Below, piece by piece: positions 6,055-11,173 of a stretch of DNA of 11,173 nucleotides. The notes below the pieces were generated by a model. The model was not told the DNA's origin. It saw nothing but the letters and a program-made list of their open reading frames with translations, and did not search any database. Each line of letters starts with the position of its first letter. The first letter of the stretch is position 1. Origin of the DNA: Candidatus Azambacteria bacterium (GTDB lineage Bacteria > Patescibacteriota > Minisyncoccia > GWC2-36-17 > WO2-46-25); the NCBI GenBank assembly GCA_024654415.1, contig JANLHQ010000010.1, positions 1-11,173 of the forward strand. Reading direction: 5' to 3'. A program made the position numbers and the translations under genes.

Positions 6055-6086
6055 CTATCTGCTCACCTGATGGCATTGGACCAGTG

Positions 6087-6185
6087 TTATATCTTAAACT
6101 CGATCACATCTCCATCTTTGACTACGTATTATTTGCCTTCGGTGCGGAGAAGTCCTTTTTCTCGAGCGGCAGCGTAGGAGCTTGA
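6087..6185 (-). pseudogene. Remnant B: duplicated ychF 3' end with in-frame stop (about 32 codons)
   Basis: This copies the last 32 codons and stop of ychF (intact copy at 6752-6850). About 89 of 99 bases agree, including the first 44 without a mismatch and 76 of the first 78. On the minus strand it reads SSYAAAREKGLLRTEGK, then TAA where YchF has Glu353, then YVVKDGDVIEFKI and the normal stop. Similarity fades upstream at the edge of the TA3 promoter. The Tyr in SSYAAA (Phe in the intact gene) and the silent change at 6153 suggest an older or foreign allele rather than a fresh copy. Confidence 0.9.
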
Positions 6186-6210
6186 TTTTCGCTTATATAT
6201 GAATTATCAT
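6182..6210 (+). promoter_or_regulatory. Promoter of TA module 3 (predicted leaderless)
   Basis: TTGATT (6182-6187), a 17-base spacer and TATCAT (6205-6210) lie 8 bases before ATG 6219. The -35 box lies on the very edge of the ychF remnant, so the cassette begins with its promoter. Confidence 0.62.
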
Positions 6211-6218
6211 ACACGCAT

Positions 6219-6416
6219 ATGGCTACAGCAATTTTCTCAAAAAAAATGTCAGGAGAGGCAAAAGCAGTGATCGCACAGGTGGTGCGGGATGTGTTAGAGG
6301 ATCCTGATTTCGGGCGCGTACTTAGCGGGCGAGCCGAAGCACGCCTGCGAAAAGCAAAGGGTTCCAAACAAAAGACCGTTCCATTTGCGGCGATTAAACG
6401 CACATACCTCTCGTAA
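6219..6416 (+). CDS. Probable antitoxin (TA module 3), family not recognised
   Basis: This is a 65-residue protein. I do not recognise its family; the antitoxin call comes from its place directly before a RelE-type toxin. Visible parts are a helical first half (GEAKAVIAQVVRDVLEDPDFGRVL) and a basic second half (RAEARLRKAKGSKQKTVPF) that could bind DNA or the toxin. Its TAA shares a base with the toxin ATG (TAATG at 6414-6418), so the two are translationally coupled. The promoter places its ATG at or near the first base of the mRNA. There is no SD. Confidence 0.78.
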   Translation: MATAIFSKKMSGEAKAVIAQVVRDVLEDPDFGRVLSGRAEARLRKAKGSKQKTVPFAAIKRTYLS

Positions 6417-6679
6417 TGGTGCAGTGGGCGCTAGTATTTCAAAAAGACGCTGAAAAAGATCTCGTACGGGTAGGAAAAACCGTACGCGTTCGTGTCATTG
6501 AACGGTTGGAGTGGCTTGTAGAGAATTTTGATTCCGTAAATCATCTGCCGCTTATCGAAAGATACGCGGGATTTTTTAAACTTCGCATCGGTGATTGGCG
6601 GGTGATATATAAAATTGATTGGAAGAAAAATATTATCACAGTATGCTATATTGACCACCGTAGCAGGGTTTATAAATAA
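6416..6679 (+). CDS. RelE-family toxin (TA module 3)
   Basis: An 87-residue RelE/ParE-fold toxin. WALVFQKDAEKDLVRVGKTV forms the first strand and helix. YAGFFKLRIGDWRVIYKID is the family core, with the conserved LR-GDWRVIY. The C-terminal strand ends YIDHRSRVYK, where HR-x-x-x-Y matches the end of many RelE proteins. It probably cleaves mRNA on the ribosome. Unlike the other two modules, this pair reads on the plus strand and converges on ychF, with a shared terminator between them. Confidence 0.92.
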   Translation: MVQWALVFQKDAEKDLVRVGKTVRVRVIERLEWLVENFDSVNHLPLIERYAGFFKLRIGDWRVIYKIDWKKNIITVCYIDHRSRVYK

Positions 6680-6700
6680 ATTCATTACGGTTATACGCGT

Positions 6701-6725
6701 AAAAGCGACCAGCTTGGTCGCTTTT
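6701..6725. terminator. Bidirectional terminator between TA module 3 and ychF
   Basis: AAAAGCGACCA (6701-6711) pairs perfectly with TGGTCGCTTTT (6715-6725) across a 3-base loop, and both strands end in T4. A second small palindrome, CGAAGTC-C-GACTTCG (6733-6747), lies between it and the ychF stop. Confidence 0.85.
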
Positions 6726-6751
6726 CAACTAGCGAAGTCCGACTTCGATAG

Positions 6752-7852
6752 TTATATCTTAAACTCGATCACATCTCCATCTTTGACTACGTATTCTTTG
6801 CCTTCGGTGCGGAGAAGCCCTTTTTCTCGCGCTGCAGCAAATGAGCCGGCATTCAAGAGGTCTTGCCAGTTGATGACTTCCGCGCGGATGAATTTCTTCT
6901 CAAAGTCGCCATGGATCTCTGCGGCCGCCTGCGGCGCTTTGGTGCCTTTTCTAATAGTCCATGCCCGCGTTTCCATTTCGCCGGTGGTGATATATGTTTC
7001 AAGGCCGAGGAGTTCGTAGCTTTTTTGAATGAGCGCATCAAGGCCTGACGCATCCGCAATACCAAGCTCTTTTTTATATTCTTCTCGATCTTCTTGGGAG
7101 AGCTCGTTCAGTTCGAGTTCGATTGACGCATCAAGCACCACAAATACCGCAGCGTTTTTTTTAAAATACTCCATCAGTCGCTGGTAGCGTTCGTCGTTGA
7201 GCTCGTCGAGATTCTTTCCGCCAAGTTTTTTATTGAGCACATACAGGATTGGTTTTGCAGTGAGCAGGTTGAGCTCTTTTACAAACGGCAGATCACCCGG
7301 CTCGAACGAAAGGGTGTTTACCAGTGCGCCGCTTTCAAGTGCTGTCTTTATTTTTTCTAGCAGTTCTTTTTCAATAGCGAGCTCTTTATTACCACTCTTT
7401 GCGTCGCGGGTCGTTTTTTCAAGCCGCTTGGTGACGGTGCTTAGGTCAGCGAAGATAAGCTCCAGATTAATAACTTCAACATCACCAAGCGGGTCGATGC
7501 GCTTCTCAACGTGGATGATATTCTCGTCTTCAAAAATGCGCACCACCTGCGCTATCGCTTTTGTTTCGCGGATATGCGAAAGAAATTGATTGCCCAATCC
7601 TTCCCCTTGGGATGCGCCGCGTACTAAGCCGGCGATATCAGAGAACTCTATAATGGTCGGTATGATTTTTGTTGTATGAGAAAATGCCGCGAGCTTTGCT
7701 AGTCGCTCATCGGGTACGGCAACCACACCCACGTTCGGCTCGATTGTGCAGAACGGGTAGTTTTGAATATCAACTTGTTTTTTGGTGAGCGCTTTGAACA
7801 GGGTTGATTTACCCACATTCGGAAGACCCACGATACCTATTGATAAAGACAT
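6752..7852 (-). CDS. ychF: Ribosome-associated P-loop NTPase YchF/OLA1
   Basis: YchF is a conserved Obg-family ATPase/GTPase that binds ribosomes and is linked to stress responses and to translation of leaderless mRNAs. The full-length product has 366 residues. G1 GLPNVGKST is at 9-17, the YchF signature NYPFCTIEPN at 31-40, G3 DIAG at 72-75 and the GEGLGNQFL switch at 83-91. A helical coiled-coil segment is at about 130-180, and a TGS domain at about 280-366 ends KFIRAEV...EYVVKDGDVIEFKI. The G4 element, NMxE-like in most YchF proteins and governing ATP preference, is here NKKL (207-210), so nucleotide preference may differ. The 3' end has been duplicated twice in the neighbouring TA region. 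Confidence 0.97.
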   Translation of the reverse strand: MSLSIGIVGLPNVGKSTLFKALTKKQVDIQNYPFCTIEPNVGVVAVPDERLAKLAAFSHTTKIIPTIIEFSDIAGLVRGASQGEGLGNQFLSHIRETKAIAQVVRIFEDENIIHVEKRIDPLGDVEVINLELIFADLSTVTKRLEKTTRDAKSGNKELAIEKELLEKIKTALESGALVNTLSFEPGDLPFVKELNLLTAKPILYVLNKKLGGKNLDELNDERYQRLMEYFKKNAAVFVVLDASIELELNELSQEDREEYKKELGIADASGLDALIQKSYELLGLETYITTGEMETRAWTIRKGTKAPQAAAEIHGDFEKKFIRAEVINWQDLLNAGSFAAAREKGLLRTEGKEYVVKDGDVIEFKI

Positions 7853-7862
7853 AATGTTCTAC

Positions 7863-7891
7863 ATTGTAATATAGAAGGTGTATAATGGAAA
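7863..7891 (-). promoter_or_regulatory. Possible promoter of ychF
   Basis: On the minus strand TTTCCA, a 17-base spacer and TACAAT (plus 7863-7868) lie 10 bases before ATG 7852. The divergent strand has a perfect TATAAT at 7881-7886 facing the transposase remnant. Support is moderate for both. Confidence 0.4.
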
Positions 7892-7901
7892 TAAGGGAAA
7901 A

Positions 7902-8094
7902 ATGCAAAGGGTGGTTTTGAATATAAATCATGGTGGAGATATTATAATAATGGTGGCACCTTTTATCACTGAGTTAGATGCTTTAAGACATTCGGTGAAT
8001 AAAGGCAAACCCTTTGGCAAAGACGGCTGGGTTGATAGATCTGGTTTAAGATTAACTACGAGAGGAAGGGGGGCCTAAAAAAGGTACCTGACAC
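7902..8094 (+). pseudogene. C-terminal remnant of a REP-associated/IS200-like Y1 transposase (copy 1)
   Basis: From about 7950 the frame reads ITELDALRHSVNKGKPFGKDGWVDR and then GLRLTTRGRG. This is the usual C-terminal pattern of TnpA_REP-type tyrosine transposases (LxxLRxSVNRGxPFG--W, ending in a basic RGRP-K tail). The catalytic HUH and Tyr part is missing. Compared with copy 2 at 9408-9472, two bases are lost near 8070, so the frame hits TAA at 8078 instead of ending KKGT. The first 16 codons (from ATG 7902) do not resemble a transposase. It lies just upstream of the fic promoter and ends at the shared GGTACCTGACAC. Confidence 0.75.
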
Positions 8095-8113
8095 GTAGCA
8101 CTATTATTTTGAG

Positions 8114-8146
8114 TTTGTTTACATCACTTGACCCTATGTAAGCAAA
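8114..8146. promoter_or_regulatory. fic operator 1: 11-bp inverted repeat across the -35 box
   Basis: TTTGTTTACAT (8114-8124) and ATGTAAGCAAA (8136-8146) are inverted copies with one mismatch and an 11-base spacer. The -35 TTGACC lies in the spacer, so a bound protein would block RNA polymerase. The same two arms recur at 8156-8187. Confidence 0.75.
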
Positions 8147-8156
8147 GGTGTATACT
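8128..8156 (+). promoter_or_regulatory. Promoter of fic
   Basis: TTGACC (8128-8133), a 17-base spacer and TATACT (8151-8156) have five of six consensus bases in each box. Transcription would start near 8163, giving a leader of about 26 bases that lies within operator 2. Confidence 0.75.
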
Positions 8157-8187
8157 TTGTTTACATTGATAATAAGATGTAAGCAAA
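8156..8187. promoter_or_regulatory. fic operator 2: second copy of the inverted repeat, over the transcription start
   Basis: TTTGTTTACAT (8156-8166) and ATGTAAGCAAA (8177-8187) repeat the arms of operator 1 exactly, with a 10-base spacer. It covers the expected transcription start and ends one base before the fic ATG. The two sites lie 41-42 bases apart, about four helical turns, so both face the same side of the DNA. Confidence 0.75.
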
Positions 8188-8188
8188 C

Positions 8189-9331
8189 ATGAAATCCATA
8201 GAAATTGGCAAGCTTAAAGAACAGAGGGAGGGCTTTAAGGCCTTCATTCTAGCACCCTTTCCTCCTAAGAGTGGGTTTGAATTTGATCCAAAAATTCTAA
8301 AAAAAAATGATGAGGCTACGCGTCTCCTTGGTAAGCTCGACGGCATAACAAAACTCCTACCTGACGTAGATTTCTTTTTGAGCATGTATCTTCGCAAGGA
8401 TGCGGCATCCTCAAGTCAAATTGAAGGTACGATGGCAACTATGATTGATGCAATCGAAGCAGAAGTGCAATCGAGTATAAATATTCCAGAAGATGTCGAT
8501 GATATTTTGCATTACATTAAAGCACTTAATTATGGAATGAAGCGTGTTCAACAGGACGACTTTCCAATGGCCCTCCGTTTTGTTAGAGAGCTGCATAAGC
8601 AATTAATGGACAAGGCTCGAACGACTCATTATTCCGATCCCGGGGAATTCAGAAAATCTCAAAATTGGATCGGTGGTACTCGTCCCGATAACGCCCATTT
8701 CGTGCCACCTCCTGTCGAGGAAATGCACACAGCCCTCACTGATCTTGAGAAATTCATGCATTCCAATGACGATGTTCTTACCCTTGTCAAAGCGGCATTG
8801 ATTCACGCTCAATTCGAGACAATCCACCCGTTTCTTGATGGTAACGGCAGAACCGGTCGTATGCTTATAACTTTCTACCTTTGGAAAGAGGGCTACTTGG
8901 AAAAACCGGTATTATTCCTATCTTCTTACTTTAAGAAGCATCAAAAAAGCTATTATGAACGCCTATTTGGCTACCATTTTGGAAATGTCTCTGACTGGGT
9001 AGATTTTTTTCTTGATGGTGTTATTGAGATTGCCGGTGAGGCAATTGATATCGTTGGGAAAATTACTGCGTTACGAGAAAAAGATATGCTAAAAATTCAT
9101 ACTCTCGGTAAGCGCTCCTCGAAGAGTGCGTCGTTGGTATTGCCAAGGCTTTACGAACAGCCGATCGTCAATGTTGCAACGATCCAAAAATGGACCGGTT
9201 TTTCTCGTGTTGGTTCACAGTCCGTAATCAATCGCTTTATTGAGATGGGTATTCTTACACCAAAAGATAAAGATAAGAAATATGGACAATCATATATTTA
9301 TAAAAAATATATAGATATGTTTGCTGAATAA
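8189..9331 (+). CDS. Fic-domain protein (AMPylase/NMPylase), class II-like, with C-terminal winged helix
   Basis: Fic proteins usually transfer AMP from ATP to a hydroxyl side chain of a target protein. The 380-residue product has the common stand-alone layout. A Fic_N-like region carries the inhibitory helix motif SSQIEG (75-80, the [S/T]xxxE[G/N] pattern, Glu79) on the N-terminal side, which makes it a self-inhibited class II type. The Fic core carries the complete active site HPFLDGNGRTGR (213-224) with catalytic His213, the metal-binding Asp and both Arg. A C-terminal winged-helix-like region (about 310-375: VATIQKWTGFSRVGSQSVINRFIEMGIL) could bind DNA. The gene has its own promoter and two identical operators, and its C-terminal domain is a candidate ligand for them. 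No SD is evident. It is flanked by transposase-end repeats, a sign of transfer. Confidence 0.95.
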   Translation: MKSIEIGKLKEQREGFKAFILAPFPPKSGFEFDPKILKKNDEATRLLGKLDGITKLLPDVDFFLSMYLRKDAASSSQIEGTMATMIDAIEAEVQSSINIPEDVDDILHYIKALNYGMKRVQQDDFPMALRFVRELHKQLMDKARTTHYSDPGEFRKSQNWIGGTRPDNAHFVPPPVEEMHTALTDLEKFMHSNDDVLTLVKAALIHAQFETIHPFLDGNGRTGRMLITFYLWKEGYLEKPVLFLSSYFKKHQKSYYERLFGYHFGNVSDWVDFFLDGVIEIAGEAIDIVGKITALREKDMLKIHTLGKRSSKSASLVLPRLYEQPIVNVATIQKWTGFSRVGSQSVINRFIEMGILTPKDKDKKYGQSYIYKKYIDMFAE

Positions 9332-9335
9332 AAAC

Positions 9336-9425
9336 ATGCCAAAGGAAATCGCCAACAAAACTAAAGGAGAGACTTACTATAAATGCACTCATTGCGGAAT
9401 GGAGTTATTGATAGATTTGGTTTAA
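9336..9425 (+). pseudogene. Truncated small zinc-knuckle-like reading frame after fic
   Basis: From ATG 9336, 4 bases after the fic stop, a 29-codon frame reads MPKEIANKTKGETYYKC, then THCGMEL, and soon stops. The YKCTHCGM element has one CxxC pair, like the first half of a zinc ribbon. From about base 9405 the DNA is transposase-end sequence read in another frame. I infer that a small gene coupled to fic was cut by the element. It could also be chance; no family is recognised. Confidence 0.4.
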
Positions 9426-9472
9426 AATTAACTACGAGAGGAAGAGGGAGGCTTAAAAAAGGTACCTGACAC
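9404..9472 (+). mobile_element. Transposase 3' end fragment (copy 2)
   Basis: In this frame the DNA reads VIDRFGLKLTTRGRGRLKKGT and then TGA (9467-9469), an intact version of the transposase C-terminus seen at 8032-8094. The two copies are direct repeats: 63 versus 65 bases, with a 2-base gap and only a few mismatches. Both end in AAAAAAGGTACCTGACAC. This end probably marks the element boundary, since unrelated gene sequence (the XRE gene) begins 2 bases later. It is the only TGA stop used in the window. Confidence 0.72.
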
Positions 9473-9473
9473 C

Positions 9474-9581
9474 GATTCCTATATCAGCAATATTGAGAAT
9501 GGTCGTATGAATCCTACTCTTTCGACTTTGGAAAAAATTGCTGGAGCATTGGGGATTTCCAGTAGCGAACTTTTGAAATAA
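9474..9581 (+). pseudogene. XRE-type HTH regulator, N-terminus lost to the mobile element
   Basis: The 35 codons read DSYISNIENGRMNPTLSTL and then EKIAGALGISSSELLK and TAA. This is the C-terminal half of a classic HTH_XRE domain: the recognition-helix end SYISNIENGR, the PTLSTLEKIAGALG helices and the LL-K end. The first helices and the start codon are missing because the transposase fragment begins there. Only 3 bases separate its stop from the helicase ATG, so in the intact locus this was a co-transcribed regulator. No Met is positioned to make a working HTH. Confidence 0.85.
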
Positions 9582-9584
9582 TTT

Positions 9585-11173
9585 ATGAAAAAATTACCAA
9601 AAATTATTGATAACAACAGAAAATCTCTTCTAGATGTTATTTCTGAGATCGCTCCGAATTTTAAAGAATTATCAATTGCCACTGGATACTGGGATATTGA
9701 AGGAATGAAATTAGTTTTAGATTCAATCAAGAATTACAAAAAGATTCGCATTTTAATTGGTCGTGAGCCACTTTTGAAACGAAATAACAAAGAAGGGATC
9801 GAACAACCAGAACCTGATTATCCTGATCAAGATTTTTTCGAAGATCTCGAAAGAATTAATCCAACTCTTGAATTGAAAGAGGTTGTTATAAAAATGAAAG
9901 AATTGATTGATAACAATCAGTTAGAAGTTCGTGTCTATCGCCGATCATTTTTACACGCCAAATGTTATATTTTTGGAAGCTATGAGTCATCCGAAGCGGT
10001 TGGAATTATAGGATCGTCAAATTTCACTAGAAATGGAATTACTACAAATGCAGAATTAAATGCACTTGAATCTGATCATCGCGTTGTAATGTTTCAGCCA
10101 AAATCAGCCGAACAAGAAATTGGTCATTTATTTTGGTTTGATGAATTATGGAATGATGAAAAAACAGAAGAATGGACAGGAAAGTTTATTGAGCTTTTAA
10201 ATAATTCTAATCATGGGGAACATATTTTCAGCCCATATGAAATGTATATACATAGTTTATATCAGATATACAAAGACGAGTTGGTTTCAGATATAAAAGT
10301 TCACGAAGATTCCGAGGATGTTTTGCATGCTTTTCAGATTAGAAATGCGGAGCTTATCTTGAAAAAACTATTTAAACATGGAGTCGCAATGCTCGCCGAT
10401 TCTGTTGGTCTTGGTAAGACAGTCACAGCAGGGGCAGTGATAAAAAAGTATATTGATAATAAAAATCTTAAGAAGCCACGCATTGAAGTCATTGTCCCAG
10501 CATTTCAAAAACCTCAATGGCAATCAGAACTAGCTATACATCACGACATTATTGTTGGCATTGATCGTGTTTATATATCTTCCTTACAGAATACGGGAGA
10601 ATTAGAGAATAGAAGGAAAATTGACGAATTTAGACCAGTTGATCTTTTTGTTATAGATGAGGCTCATAACTTAAGGAATGGAAACAGTGAGAGGTACAAA
10701 GCTCTTATTGACTGGATTCAAGACAATGAAGGATGTCATGTTTTATTAATGACAGCGACTCCAATTAATAATCAACTTTCAGATTTTGCTACTCAAATTA
10801 ATTTAGCTTCTGGTGGCAGAGAAGATCTATTTTATGTTCAACTTCCTAAAATGGGCGGACGACAGCAGACTATAAAAGAACATTACGACGCTATTATCGA
10901 CCTTGACCGTGAAATTAAACGAGAAGTGAGAGATGGTAAACCAATGGATACCGAAAAAATAAATAAAGTTATGCGTCCTATATTGCAACATTTCATGGTG
11001 AGATCAACTCGAGATGGGATCGAACGTGAATTTGGAGGAGTCATAGATAAAAATGGTGAACTAATTAAATTTCCAAAATCATATTCATTTGAGGAGCGGT
11101 ACAAGTTTATAGACAAACCTTCTATTTTCGAAAAAGTAGAACACAAGGAACTTCCATTAGAAGAAATGCTGTC
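9585..11173 (+). CDS. PLD-domain / SNF2-family DEAH helicase fusion (3' end outside window)
   Basis: An open frame of 529 codons without a stop runs to the window edge. Residues 1-160 form a phospholipase-D-like nuclease domain: HAK at 124-126 in FLHAKCYIF, then GSSNFTRNGITTNAEL with GSSN at 143-146, the HxK...GSxN signature. The SNF2/RapA-type motor follows: motif I DSVGLGKT (272-279), motif II DEAH in LFVIDEAHNLRN (358-361) and motif III TATP (390-393). The second helicase lobe would lie beyond the window. Such PLD-SNF2 proteins occur in anti-phage and mobile loci (for example separate PLD and SNF2 subunits in DISARM), so a DNA-targeting defence role is inferred. It is AT-richer than the housekeeping genes. 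ATG 9585 has no SD and was probably coupled to the broken XRE gene, whose promoter is gone. Confidence 0.9.
   Translation, partial: MKKLPKIIDNNRKSLLDVISEIAPNFKELSIATGYWDIEGMKLVLDSIKNYKKIRILIGREPLLKRNNKEGIEQPEPDYPDQDFFEDLERINPTLELKEVVIKMKELIDNNQLEVRVYRRSFLHAKCYIFGSYESSEAVGIIGSSNFTRNGITTNAELNALESDHRVVMFQPKSAEQEIGHLFWFDELWNDEKTEEWTGKFIELLNNSNHGEHIFSPYEMYIHSLYQIYKDELVSDIKVHEDSEDVLHAFQIRNAELILKKLFKHGVAMLADSVGLGKTVTAGAVIKKYIDNKNLKKPRIEVIVPAFQKPQWQSELAIHHDIIVGIDRVYISSLQNTGELENRRKIDEFRPVDLFVIDEAHNLRNGNSERYKALIDWIQDNEGCHVLLMTATPINNQLSDFATQINLASGGREDLFYVQLPKMGGRQQTIKEHYDAIIDLDREIKREVRDGKPMDTEKINKVMRPILQHFMVRSTRDGIEREFGGVIDKNGELIKFPKSYSFEERYKFIDKPSIFEKVEHKELPLEEML

Noticed and set aside
5340..6185. ychF remnants as attL/attR of one integrative element
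   Set aside because: There are three unequal ychF ends, no integrase and no tRNA-like or exact core repeat. Stepwise cassette capture fits better, though site-specific insertion cannot be excluded.
6122..6403. Minus-strand frame of 93 codons
   Set aside because: It reads through the ychF remnant in the wrong frame and across the TA3 antitoxin, so it is a shadow.
7197..7589. Plus-strand frame of 130 codons within ychF
   Set aside because: It is the Ser/Phe-rich antisense shadow of a conserved gene.
7878..8078. Stand-alone 66-residue gene
   Set aside because: Its recognisable part is a transposase C-terminus with a 2-base deletion relative to the copy at 9408-9472, so it is debris.
9479..9730. 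Minus-strand frame of 83 codons
   Set aside because: It is antisense to the XRE remnant and to the start of the helicase, both supported by motifs.
1..11173. CRISPR array, tRNA or rRNA genes
   Set aside because: No regularly spaced repeats, cloverleaf sequences or rRNA segments were noticed. The only repeats found are pairs or inverted arms, already listed.

Overview
The window looks like a chromosomal segment of an ultra-small, reduced-genome bacterium, most likely a member of the Patescibacteria/CPR (Parcubacteria-like). This is inferred from the compact ftsK / small membrane protein / recA run, short divergent ribosomal proteins, an rpsF-ssb-rpsR operon with no L9 gene after it, several RelE-type toxin modules and the scarcity of Shine-Dalgarno sequences. 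All genes read cleanly in the standard code. Every complete gene stops with TAA, except recA with TAG.

Layout. 1-2522 (+): the 3' end of ftsK, a small anchored extracytoplasmic protein, and recA, closely packed and closed by a strong bidirectional hairpin. 2598-3161 (-): an AT-rich, possibly acquired PLD-like hypothetical gene with its own promoter and the best SD in the window. 3383-4629 (-): rpsF-ssb-rpsR. 4710-6679: three consecutive type II toxin-antitoxin pairs (Phd/RelE, RelB/YafQ-like, unknown antitoxin/RelE). 6752-7852 (-): ychF. 7853-9584: mobile-element debris around a Fic-domain gene, a zinc-knuckle-like gene fragment and a beheaded XRE regulator. 9585-end (+): an AT-rich PLD-SNF2 helicase fusion that runs off the window.

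The most striking structure is the toxin-antitoxin stretch. The intergenic DNA between the modules contains two remnants of the 3' end of ychF, in the same orientation as the intact ychF. One (6087-6185) is about 90% identical to the live gene but has an in-frame stop. The other (5340-5390) is shorter and about 73% identical. The order ychF / TA3 / remnant / TA2 / older remnant / TA1 suggests repeated capture of TA cassettes at the ychF 3' end, each event restoring the gene and leaving the previous end behind. All three modules have good sigma70-like promoters whose -10 box lies 6-8 bases from the antitoxin ATG, which predicts leaderless mRNAs.

The second notable structure is the fic gene. 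Its promoter carries two copies of an 11-bp inverted repeat spaced about four helical turns apart. The whole unit is bracketed by two 63-65 bp direct repeats that encode the C-terminus of a REP/IS200-like transposase. The downstream repeat ends inside the XRE gene that precedes the PLD-SNF2 helicase. The right end of the window is therefore an accessory, probably defence-related, island.
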